From positions 1 to 5,492 of the forward strand of contig CAMGAL010000157.1 of assembly GCA_946007445.1 (NCBI GenBank): DNA of 5,492 nt, written 5' to 3'. This document shows, piece after piece, positions 1-4,860 of the stretch (position 1 is its first letter; each line of letters begins with the position of its first letter). The notes under the pieces were generated by a model, which made no database searches, had not been told where the DNA came from, and saw only the letters and a list, made by a program, of their open reading frames with translations. The position numbers were made by a program, and so were the translations under genes. This stretch comes from an uncultured Mediterranea sp. GTDB lineage: Bacteria > Bacteroidota > Bacteroidia > Bacteroidales > Bacteroidaceae.

Positions 1-207
1 GGGGGAGTGTGGGTTGCTGTAGGTGTTTAGGGGGTAGCCGATTTCGCCGAGCGATGGGGGTGTCGAAGCACCGGCCATTCCAGTACCGACCACGATGATG
101 TCGAGGCGGCGTTTGTTGGCGGGGTTCACAAGTTTTTGGTGAGCTTTATAGTTGGTCCATTTCTCAGCCACCGGTCCTTCCGGAATTTTAGAATCTATCT
201 TAGACAT
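1..207 (-). CDS. frdA: Fumarate reductase/succinate dehydrogenase flavoprotein subunit, N-terminal 69 residues (partial, runs off left edge)
   Basis: This is the N-terminal part of the FAD subunit of quinol:fumarate reductase, which reduces fumarate to succinate on the cytoplasmic face of the inner membrane. The start is the ATG at 207-205, giving MSKIDSKIPEGP..., a beginning I recognise from Bacteroidales FrdA. Residues 36-48 form the first beta strand and the dinucleotide-binding motif GTGMAG (G41, G43, G46), which binds the ADP part of FAD. The leader at 208-250 is A/T-rich, has no Shine-Dalgarno site and repeats the word AAATCGT-like twice. The gene lies 64 bp downstream of frdC in the same direction, the usual frdC-frdA-frdB order, with frdB expected beyond the edge. 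Up to about residue 48 the match to the family is excellent. Residues 49-69 keep SLGE and a final SP but otherwise diverge strongly. That stretch is G/T-rich on the + strand, and I suspect sequencing error at a contig end. Most of the protein, including the active site, is outside the window. Confidence 0.9.
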   Translation of the reverse strand, partial: MSKIDSKIPEGPVAEKWTNYKAHQKLVNPANKRRLDIIVVGTGMAGASTPPSLGEIGYPLNTYSNPHSP

Positions 208-271
208 AATGTTATGTACGATTTTACGATTTACAAATTACTGAATTCTTTCTACTTGCCTGACTGAGGGA

Positions 272-985
272 TTAGCAGGCACCGCAGCAGCCGCCGCACA
301 GCGACTGGGCGAAGAATACCACTACAATCAGTGCGAAGCAGATGACGATGATGGTGGAGTAGATGTTGGAGATGCACTGCCAACGATTGATCCACACGGT
401 GTTGTTCCAACCCAGCGTCTGCATGGCGCTCCAGAAACCGTGGGTGAGGTGGAACCAGAGAGCGGCCAGCCATACGAGGTAGAGCACCACATAGACGGGG
501 CAGCTGAAGACCTGACGGATGTGGTACACGCCATTGGCGGCGTATGCCAGTGCGCCCAGGTCGGCGTGCATACCCATGTTGTGCATCAGTTCGGGCAGCT
601 GCATCTTCGACCAGAAGTTGAACAGGTGCAGACCCAGGCCCACAATCACGATGATGCCCAGCACCAGCATGTTCTGCGATGCCCACTCTACTTTCTCCTT
701 ACGGCGCTCCACCACGGCGTAGCGTTCGCTACCGCGGGCGGTGCGGTTCTGCATCGTCAGCCAGAAGGCGTAGATGAGGTGGATGATAAACAACAACGCC
801 AAGCCGGCGGTACCTGCGAGGGCATACCAGTTGGCGCCAAGGAACTCACAAATCAGGTTGTACCCATCGGCTGAGATGAGAGCCACCAGATTCATAGCTG
901 CGTGAAATGTCAGAAACAGGACAAGGGCGATGCCGGTTACGCTCATCACCACCTTCCTTCCTACAGATGAATTAGTTAACCACAT
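272..985 (-). CDS. frdC: Fumarate reductase/succinate dehydrogenase cytochrome b subunit (B. subtilis SdhC-like, di-heme anchor)
   Basis: This 237-residue membrane subunit anchors the FrdAB catalytic part and passes electrons from menaquinol through heme b to fumarate. It begins with SSVGRKVVMSVTG before membrane segment 1, the hallmark of the b558-type SdhC/FrdC family. Five hydrophobic segments lie at roughly 12-37, 53-78, 104-125, 160-188 and 206-228. Histidines at the expected places are H28 (segment 1), H69 (2), H120 (3) and H179 in FHLTHGFW (4). By analogy with Bacillus SdhC and Wolinella FrdC I infer these as the axial ligands of two b hemes. The tail ends SLCGGCCGAC, four cysteines in the last eight residues, which is odd. 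The start is the ATG at 985. No Shine-Dalgarno site precedes it, as is normal in this phylum. It is the first gene of the frd unit and has a consensus promoter upstream (1054-1085). The length fits the family. The sdh versus frd name rests on lineage and is inferred. Confidence 0.95.
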   Translation of the reverse strand: MWLTNSSVGRKVVMSVTGIALVLFLTFHAAMNLVALISADGYNLICEFLGANWYALAGTAGLALLFIIHLIYAFWLTMQNRTARGSERYAVVERRKEKVEWASQNMLVLGIIVIVGLGLHLFNFWSKMQLPELMHNMGMHADLGALAYAANGVYHIRQVFSCPVYVVLYLVWLAALWFHLTHGFWSAMQTLGWNNTVWINRWQCISNIYSTIIVICFALIVVVFFAQSLCGGCCGAC

Positions 986-1053
986 AAATGATTGAAATTA
1001 AATTATTTAAAAGTGAAACAATATATTTTTTGCTAATTTCTCTGAATCGTTTG

Positions 1054-1085
1054 CAAATTTAATAGAAATAGCTTGATAAAGCAAG
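1054..1085 (-). promoter_or_regulatory. Bacteroidetes-type promoter for frdC
   Basis: On the minus strand a perfect -7 element TAAATTTG (consensus TAnnTTTG; + strand 1054-1061) lies 20 bp downstream of CTTG (+ strand 1082-1085), a 3-of-4 match to the -33 TTTG. The expected transcript start is near 1048, giving a leader of about 60 nt before the frdC ATG at 985. The leader is very A/T-rich. The 132-bp gap between frdC and the AraC-family gene contains nothing else I can name, apart from the small inverted repeat at 1071-1086 that covers the -33 element. The sequence match is direct; activity is inferred. Confidence 0.6.
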
Positions 1086-1086
1086 C
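1071..1086. repeat. Small inverted repeat GCTTG-6-CAAGC over the frdC -33 element
   Basis: Five-base arms GCTTG (1071-1075) and CAAGC (1082-1086) enclose a 6-base loop. Read on the minus strand the stem lies about 32 nt past the araC-type stop codon and is followed by TATTTCTATT, so it could be a weak terminator for that gene. It also sits exactly on the frdC -33 box and could be a protein-binding dyad. The stem is short and lacks a clean T-run, so neither reading is firm. Confidence 0.3.
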
Positions 1087-1117
1087 GAATTAAAGAAATA
1101 AATCCGTATTGAGTGAA

Positions 1118-2032
1118 TTATGGCCGCTCTGCGGCCGATTCGGGCTCCGGATGGTTGCGCTGGAAGGTGATGATTTCGCCGGCTACCAGGCGCTTTCGTA
1201 GGGAACGAGGCGTGTCGCCGAAGGAGTGTTGGCAGAAGTGGGCGAAGTGGGAGAGGTTGTCGAAGCCATAGTAGCTGCTGATGGCCGAGATGCGCTTCTT
1301 GGTGTGCTGCAGGTCGTCGAGGATGCCCTCGCGCTTCTTGTTGAGAATCCACTCGTAGACGGGCGCGCCATACATGTTCTTGAAGAGGCGGCGGAAGGTG
1401 GCCAGCCCGTAGCCTCCCAGGTGGGCAAACTCCTCCACACTCTTCACCTTGAGGTAGTTTTGCATCACAAAGTAGTGGAAGCTCTCGGTGTAGCTGCTGA
1501 TGGGGTAGAAGAAGGTGCTGGCTTGGGGCAGGGGGTAGTAGTTGGTCAGGATGTACACCAGCTCCGAGCTCTTCATGTGCAAGTAGCTGTTGCAGGGCTG
1601 CTCCTCTTCCTGCAGGTGGTCGATAATGTCTTCCACCACGCGCTGCAGCCGTCGGTTGATGGGCAAGGGGGTATAGGTCAGCGGACTGCTCTCTCGGTCA
1701 AGCACCTGGTGGTAGTGGCTCTCGCAGAGCAGGGGCAGCTGGGTGAAATAGTAGATAAGGTATTTGACGTGGGTCAGAGCCAGAAACTCCATCTTCGAGC
1801 CGATGGCTTGCAGGATGCACTCGCCGGCATGGAGTGTGATGCCCGGATACTCCTCGCTGTTGACCAGCAGCTCGCCCTCTGTCATGAAAAGGATGCAGTT
1901 GCGTGTGGTCTTCTCGGCGGGGAAGTGATGACCTTGTGGCAGCTGGCGGAAAAACAGCTCCTCCTTAGGCACAGAGTAAGGGCATTGGGAGCAGTCATTG
2001 GGCCTTTTGCAGCATAGATAGGGCATTTCCAT
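1118..2032 (-). CDS. AraC-family transcriptional regulator with cupin-like sensor domain
   Basis: This is a cytoplasmic DNA-binding regulator. Numbering from the ATG at 2032 gives 304 residues. Residues ~20-100 look like the beta-rich, cupin-like AraC sensor domain (ILFMTEGELLVNSEEYPG, then HAGECILQAIGS). Residues ~185-283 form the paired helix-turn-helix domain: first HTH around 198-220 (SVEEFAHLGGYGLATFRRLF), second around 246-270 (RISAISSYYGFDNLSHFAHF), then the typical HSFGDTPRSLRKR close. The N-terminus carries C7, C8, C14 and C17 (CC-x5-CxxC), which is unusual. The ligand is not recognisable. An upstream in-frame ATG at 2092 would add 20 residues. I prefer 2032 because a perfect TAnnTTTG element (minus strand, 2059-2066) lies between the two, so a transcript from it would not include the upstream ATG. 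M23 of the longer form (ATG at 2026) is also possible. It is divergent from the PAP2 gene, its likeliest visible target. Its stop lies 132 bp before frdC in the same direction. Confidence 0.9.
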   Translation of the reverse strand: MEMPYLCCKRPNDCSQCPYSVPKEELFFRQLPQGHHFPAEKTTRNCILFMTEGELLVNSEEYPGITLHAGECILQAIGSKMEFLALTHVKYLIYYFTQLPLLCESHYHQVLDRESSPLTYTPLPINRRLQRVVEDIIDHLQEEEQPCNSYLHMKSSELVYILTNYYPLPQASTFFYPISSYTESFHYFVMQNYLKVKSVEEFAHLGGYGLATFRRLFKNMYGAPVYEWILNKKREGILDDLQHTKKRISAISSYYGFDNLSHFAHFCQHSFGDTPRSLRKRLVAGEIITFQRNHPEPESAAERP

Positions 2033-2069
2033 CGTATAAATAGGGGGTTTCAAGGCTACAAAGATAGGG
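2018..2069 (-). repeat. Three spaced direct repeats of a CCCTAT box in the 5' end of the regulator gene
   Basis: On the minus strand CCCTATCTTTG (ends at 2069), CCCTATTTATA (2045) and CCCTATCTATG (2023) follow one another with steps of 24 and 22 bp, about two helical turns. The third copy matches the first at 10 of 11 bases. The boxes fall in different reading frames of the extended ORF, so they are DNA-level rather than protein-level repeats. The first copy overlaps the -7 element. They could be AraC-type half-sites; this is inference. Confidence 0.4.
2059..2066 (-). promoter_or_regulatory. Putative -7 element of the AraC-family regulator gene
   Basis: The minus strand reads TATCTTTG, a perfect TAnnTTTG -7 element, 26 nt upstream of the preferred start codon at 2032. 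The predicted transcript start is near 2052, giving a leader of about 20 nt. No good TTTG -33 box is found at the right distance, only TGG/GTGG-like sequence around 2079-2092. The promoter may therefore be weak or need an activator. It is the mirror image of the element at 2099-2106 on the other strand. Confidence 0.45.
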
Positions 2070-2073
2070 TTTC

Positions 2074-2106
2074 TTTGTGGAATATCCACCATTTGTCCTA
2101 TCTTTG
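2074..2106 (+). promoter_or_regulatory. Bacteroidetes consensus promoter for the PAP2 phosphatase gene
   Basis: A perfect -33 TTTG (2074-2077) is followed after 21 bp by a perfect -7 TATCTTTG (2099-2106). The predicted transcript start is near 2113, about 18 nt before the ATG at 2131. This fixes the start of the phosphatase gene, because a possible upstream in-frame GTG beginning at 2077 falls inside the promoter. The 21-bp spacer contains most of the dyad GTGGA-ATA-TCCAC (2077-2089), a possible operator. Confidence 0.7.
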
Positions 2107-2130
2107 CGATGGTTAAACATCAATTTTCGT

Positions 2131-2733
2131 ATGAATAGAGTCGTATGGTTTGTATTATCGGTCTGCTTTGTTGTATCTGGCATACATGCTCAGAATTGGG
2201 AAATCAACACCGTGCATCGCATCAACAGTTGGGACAGCGGCTTCGTGCGCAGCTACAACAAGGTCGTTTCGCGCACCGAGCCCTATGTGGCCGTGGGTGT
2301 GCCGGTGGCCATGGCACTGGCAGCGTGGGTCAGGCACGACCGTGAGCTGCTGAAGGATGCGCTCTATGTGGGCACCAGTGTGGTGGGTACGTTTGCCGTG
2401 ACCTATGGCTTGAAGTATCTTTGCGACCGCCAGCGCCCCTACGAGCGGTACCCCGACCGGGTGCATCCCTTCAGTACGGAGGATAGTCCCTCCTTCCCTT
2501 CGGGTCATACCGCCACAGCCTTTGCCTTGGCCACCTCGCTCAGTGTGAAATGTCCCAAGTGGTATGTCATTGCCCCCTCCGCCCTGTGGGCCTGCTCGGT
2601 GGGTGTGTCGCGCATGAACGAGGGTGTACACTATCCCACCGATGTCTTGGCCGGTGCTGCCATCGGTGTGGGGTGCTCGCTGGCGAATGTCTATATCAAC
2701 CGCTGGCTCAATCGCTGGCTTTTTGGAGATTGA
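2131..2733 (+). CDS. PAP2-family phosphatase (lipid phosphatase), exported
   Basis: This 200-residue protein carries all three motifs of the PAP2/type 2 phosphatidic acid phosphatase superfamily. Motif 1, K-x6-RP, is K95...R102-P103; motif 2, PSGH, is P123-H126; motif 3, SR-x5-H-x3-D, is S160-R161...H167...D171. H167 is the expected nucleophile (phosphohistidine intermediate), H126 the acid/base, and D171 polarises H167. Residues 1-20 look like a signal peptide or first membrane segment with a likely IHA/QN cleavage site. Further hydrophobic stretches lie at about 51-67, 78-94, 146-160 and 172-188. Members act at the outer face of the inner membrane on phosphatidic acid, undecaprenyl diphosphate, PGP or lipid A phosphates (LpxE/LpxF-like); the substrate cannot be told from sequence alone. 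The ATG at 2131 is chosen because a consensus promoter ends 24 bp before it. The gene is divergent from the AraC-type regulator and ends 8 bp from the convergent protease gene. The C-terminus repeats RWLNRWL. Confidence 0.93.
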   Translation: MNRVVWFVLSVCFVVSGIHAQNWEINTVHRINSWDSGFVRSYNKVVSRTEPYVAVGVPVAMALAAWVRHDRELLKDALYVGTSVVGTFAVTYGLKYLCDRQRPYERYPDRVHPFSTEDSPSFPSGHTATAFALATSLSVKCPKWYVIAPSALWACSVGVSRMNEGVHYPTDVLAGAAIGVGCSLANVYINRWLNRWLFGD

Positions 2734-2741
2734 TAGCACCC

Positions 2742-4331
2742 TTATTGCAGTACTTCCTCATACTTTCCTTCGCTGAGGATGCGCAGTGCCTGCTTCACGA
2801 CAGGGTCGGCAGTGTTCATCACGCGGAAGTATTCGTTGATGTCCCATAGATCACGTGCCACCAAGGCCTTGAGTTGCAGGGTGAGTTGGGGCAGGGTGCG
2901 GGCATACTGCTCGTCGTTGCATACCAGTTTCTTCTCCTCGGCCAGGGCGCGGAGGTCAGAGAGCAGGTCGTCGCCGATGGTGAAGCGGGCGTCGAACGCC
3001 TCAAAGTTCTTGTAGACCGCTTTCAGTTCCTGCCGGTGCTTCTCGATGTAGCGCGTCACGCTCTGGTTGATGAGGCCGTGGGCGGCCAGTTGTCGGTGAT
3101 AGAGGGTGTATCGGGTAGTGTCGAGCGGCACGAAGAAGTCGGGCATGATGCCCCCACCGCCATAGACGGTGCGTGCCAGGCGGCGGGTCTGATACTTCAG
3201 TGAGTCGGGCAGGTGGATGCTGTCGGCGTGCATCAGTTCGCCGTGGTTGTAGCGGGCCAGCAGGTCGCTGTGGTATTGGTCGAGCATCTCCTCACCTCCC
3301 TTCAGGTAGGGCTTCTGGATGCAGCGGCCAGCGGGTGTGTAGTAGCGGGCCACGGTGAGGCGCATCATGGAGCCGTCCGGCAGGTCAATCGGGCGTTGCA
3401 CCAGTCCTTTGCCGAAGGTACGGCGGCCTACGACCACACCGCGGTCCCAGTCCTGGATGGCGCCGGTCACGATTTCGCTGGCCGAGGCGGAGTATTCATC
3501 CACCAAGACCACCAGTCGGCCGGTGCGGAAGGTGCCATTCCCTTGTGCCGCAAACTCGCTGCGGCGGGCGGCTCGTCCCTCGGTATAGACCACCAGTTCG
3601 CCTTGCCCCAGAAACTCGTTGGCCAGCTCGATGGCAGCGTTCAGGTAGCCGCCTCCGTTGCCTTGCAGGTCGAGTATCAGGTCTTTGATGCCCTCTTTCT
3701 GCAGCCGCTTGAGGGCTTCGCCGAACTCTTGGGCTGTAGTCGAGCCGAAGCGGTTGATACGGATGTAGCCGGTGCGGGGGGCAATGCGGTAGGCAGCGTC
3801 GAGGCTGAAGATGGGTATCTTGTCGCGCACCACGGTGAAGGGCAGTACCCCTGCCACACCCCGCCGCACGATGCCGAGTCGGACGCGGGTGCCTTTCGGA
3901 CCACGCAGGCGGCTCATAATCTCGTCCGTACTCATCTGTACGCCGGCAATGGCCGAGTCGTTGACTGCCACGATGCGGTCGCCGGCCACGATCCCCACCT
4001 TCTCCGAGGGGCCTCCGCTGACGGGCTGGATGATGAGCAGCGTGTCTTCCATCATCTGAAACTGCACGCCGATGCCCTCGAAGTTGCCTTGCAGGGGCTC
4101 GTTCATCTTCTTGGTCTCTTCGGCATTGCTGTAGGCGGAGTGCGGGTCGAGTTGTTGCAGCATCTCGATGATGGCGCTCTCCACCAGCCGGTTCTCATCG
4201 ACGCTGTCCACATAGAGGTGGCTGATGGCGAACTCGGCCATCTGGAGTTTGCGCAGGGCCTCGTTGCTTTTCTGGCTCCAAGTGCTGAGGGTATAGAGTG
4301 CTGCGGCAAGCAGCAGAAGGGTTTGCTTCAT
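2742..4331 (-). CDS. S41-family C-terminal processing peptidase (CtpA/Prc-like) with PDZ domain
   Basis: This 529-residue exported serine protease cuts proteins near their C-termini in the periplasm. Residues 1-19 form a signal peptide (MKQTLLLLAAALYTLSTWS, then QK). Residues ~20-80 are a helical N-terminal region. Residues ~83-168 are a PDZ domain with the substrate-gripping loop FEGIGVQF and the PSEKVGIVAGDRIVAVND core. The S41 catalytic domain spans ~170-345, with DLQGNGGGYL at 221-230 and DEYSASASEIVTGA at 278-291. The Ser-Lys-Gln triad is inferred as S283, K308 (TFGKGLVQ) and Q312; the 25 and 4 residue spacings match characterised family members. Residues ~345-529 form a C-terminal extension, mostly charged and helical, of the kind seen in Bacteroidetes homologues. 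The start at 4331 is supported by the signal peptide. It follows coaD by 52 bp in the same direction and probably shares its transcript; that gap carries a 16-bp tandem repeat. No terminator is visible in the 8-bp gap to the convergent phosphatase gene. Confidence 0.95.
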   Translation of the reverse strand: MKQTLLLLAAALYTLSTWSQKSNEALRKLQMAEFAISHLYVDSVDENRLVESAIIEMLQQLDPHSAYSNAEETKKMNEPLQGNFEGIGVQFQMMEDTLLIIQPVSGGPSEKVGIVAGDRIVAVNDSAIAGVQMSTDEIMSRLRGPKGTRVRLGIVRRGVAGVLPFTVVRDKIPIFSLDAAYRIAPRTGYIRINRFGSTTAQEFGEALKRLQKEGIKDLILDLQGNGGGYLNAAIELANEFLGQGELVVYTEGRAARRSEFAAQGNGTFRTGRLVVLVDEYSASASEIVTGAIQDWDRGVVVGRRTFGKGLVQRPIDLPDGSMMRLTVARYYTPAGRCIQKPYLKGGEEMLDQYHSDLLARYNHGELMHADSIHLPDSLKYQTRRLARTVYGGGGIMPDFFVPLDTTRYTLYHRQLAAHGLINQSVTRYIEKHRQELKAVYKNFEAFDARFTIGDDLLSDLRALAEEKKLVCNDEQYARTLPQLTLQLKALVARDLWDINEYFRVMNTADPVVKQALRILSEGKYEEVLQ

Positions 4332-4336
4332 TTTTA

Positions 4337-4377
4337 GTTTTTGAGTTTATAAGTTTTTGAGTTTATAGGTTTTTGAG
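4337..4377. repeat. 16-bp tandem repeat (about 2.6 copies) directly upstream of the S41 protease gene
   Basis: The word GTTTTTGAG begins at 4337, 4353 and 4369, each followed by TTTATAA, TTTATAG or the unique sequence: unit GTTTTTGAGTTTATAR, period exactly 16. The first two units differ at one base. On the coding strand this gives an A-rich leader (CTCAAAAACTTATAAA...) ending five bases before the ATG. It fills most of the 52-bp coaD-protease gap. Such repeats change copy number by slippage; an effect on translation is inference. Confidence 0.85.
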
Positions 4378-4383
4378 ATGTCA

Positions 4384-4848
4384 TCATTCTTCATTTTCCA
4401 TATTCATTCCTTTCGGCAGGAAGCGGCTGACGTCCTTGCCGTATTGCATCAGTTCGCGTACGATGGTGGAGCTGACGCAGGTCATCTCCGGTTCGGTGAA
4501 GAGCAGGATGGTCTCGATGCCGGTCAGCTTGCGGTTGATGTCGGCAATGGTCTCTTCGTACTCGAAGTCCTTGACGGTACGGATGCCGCGGATGATGAGG
4601 TCGGCCTTCATCTGCCGGGCGAAGTCGATGGTCAGGCAGTCGTAGGAGGCTACCCGGACGCGCGGCTCGTTGGCATAGAAGCGGCGGATCATCTCCTCGC
4701 GCTGTTGCAGTTCGAAGTGGGTATGCTTCTTTTCGTTGATGCCGATGGCGATGACCACCTCGTCGATGAAGGTCAAGGCGCGGCGCACGATGGATTCATG
4801 TCCTATGGTGAAGGGGTCGAATGTCCCCGGAAAGAGTGCTCTTTTCAT
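4384..4848 (-). CDS. coaD: Pantetheine-phosphate adenylyltransferase (PPAT)
   Basis: This cytoplasmic enzyme joins 4'-phosphopantetheine and ATP to give dephospho-CoA and pyrophosphate, the penultimate step of coenzyme A synthesis. The 154 residues match the usual CoaD length (about 155-165). Seen in order: the nucleotidyltransferase signature [12 protein letters not shown] at 6-17 with the (H/T)xGH motif T14-H17; K40/K41 in the position of the substrate-binding lysine; [15 protein letters not shown] at 85-99 with R87 and R90 matching the active-site arginines of the E. coli enzyme; and CVSSTIVRE at 124-132, equivalent to its ISSSLVKE loop. The start at 4848 is chosen over an in-frame ATG at 4869 because the shorter form begins right at the conserved beta strand, avoids overlapping parE, and has an AAGGA Shine-Dalgarno site (4856-4860) seven bases upstream. 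The gene follows parE by 10 bp, so translational coupling is likely, and precedes the S41 protease gene by 52 bp. Confidence 0.96.
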   Translation of the reverse strand: MKRALFPGTFDPFTIGHESIVRRALTFIDEVVIAIGINEKKHTHFELQQREEMIRRFYANEPRVRVASYDCLTIDFARQMKADLIIRGIRTVKDFEYEETIADINRKLTGIETILLFTEPEMTCVSSTIVRELMQYGKDVSRFLPKGMNMENEE

Positions 4849-4855
4849 TGTTCGT

Positions 4856-4860
4856 TCCTT
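4856..4860 (-). promoter_or_regulatory. Ribosome binding site of coaD
   Basis: The minus strand reads AAGGA seven bases before the ATG at 4848, overlapping the parE stop codon (TAA, 4861-4859). It is the only clear Shine-Dalgarno sequence I see in the window, and it decides the coaD start. It also suggests that ribosomes ending on parE help initiation on coaD. Confidence 0.6.

Noticed and set aside
1226..2017. A 263-codon open frame on the + strand opposite the AraC-type gene.
   Set aside because: Its composition (runs of V, L, A, E, G, H, Q) is typical of antisense shadow frames, and the minus strand clearly encodes a paired-HTH regulator.
2059..2106. A phase-variable invertible promoter, suggested by the inverted repeats.
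   Set aside because: The arms are only 10 bp and the spacer only 28 bp, far smaller than known Bacteroides invertible promoters. The arms are the -7 elements themselves, and no invertase gene is nearby.
2077..2130. An extended start for the PAP2 gene at an upstream GTG, adding 18 residues.
   Set aside because: The extension lies inside a perfect -33/-7 promoter, and the ATG at 2131 gives a clean signal peptide at once.
3213..4337. A 374-codon open frame on the + strand, antisense to the S41 protease gene.
   Set aside because: It is a mirror of a long, GC-rich gene with strong codon bias. The product has no recognisable domain or plausible membrane pattern, while the opposite strand has a complete protease with triad, PDZ domain and signal peptide.
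4337..4377. A CRISPR-like array from the repeated GTTTTTGAG word.
   Set aside because: The repeats are directly adjacent with a 16-bp period and no unique spacers, and no cas gene is present.
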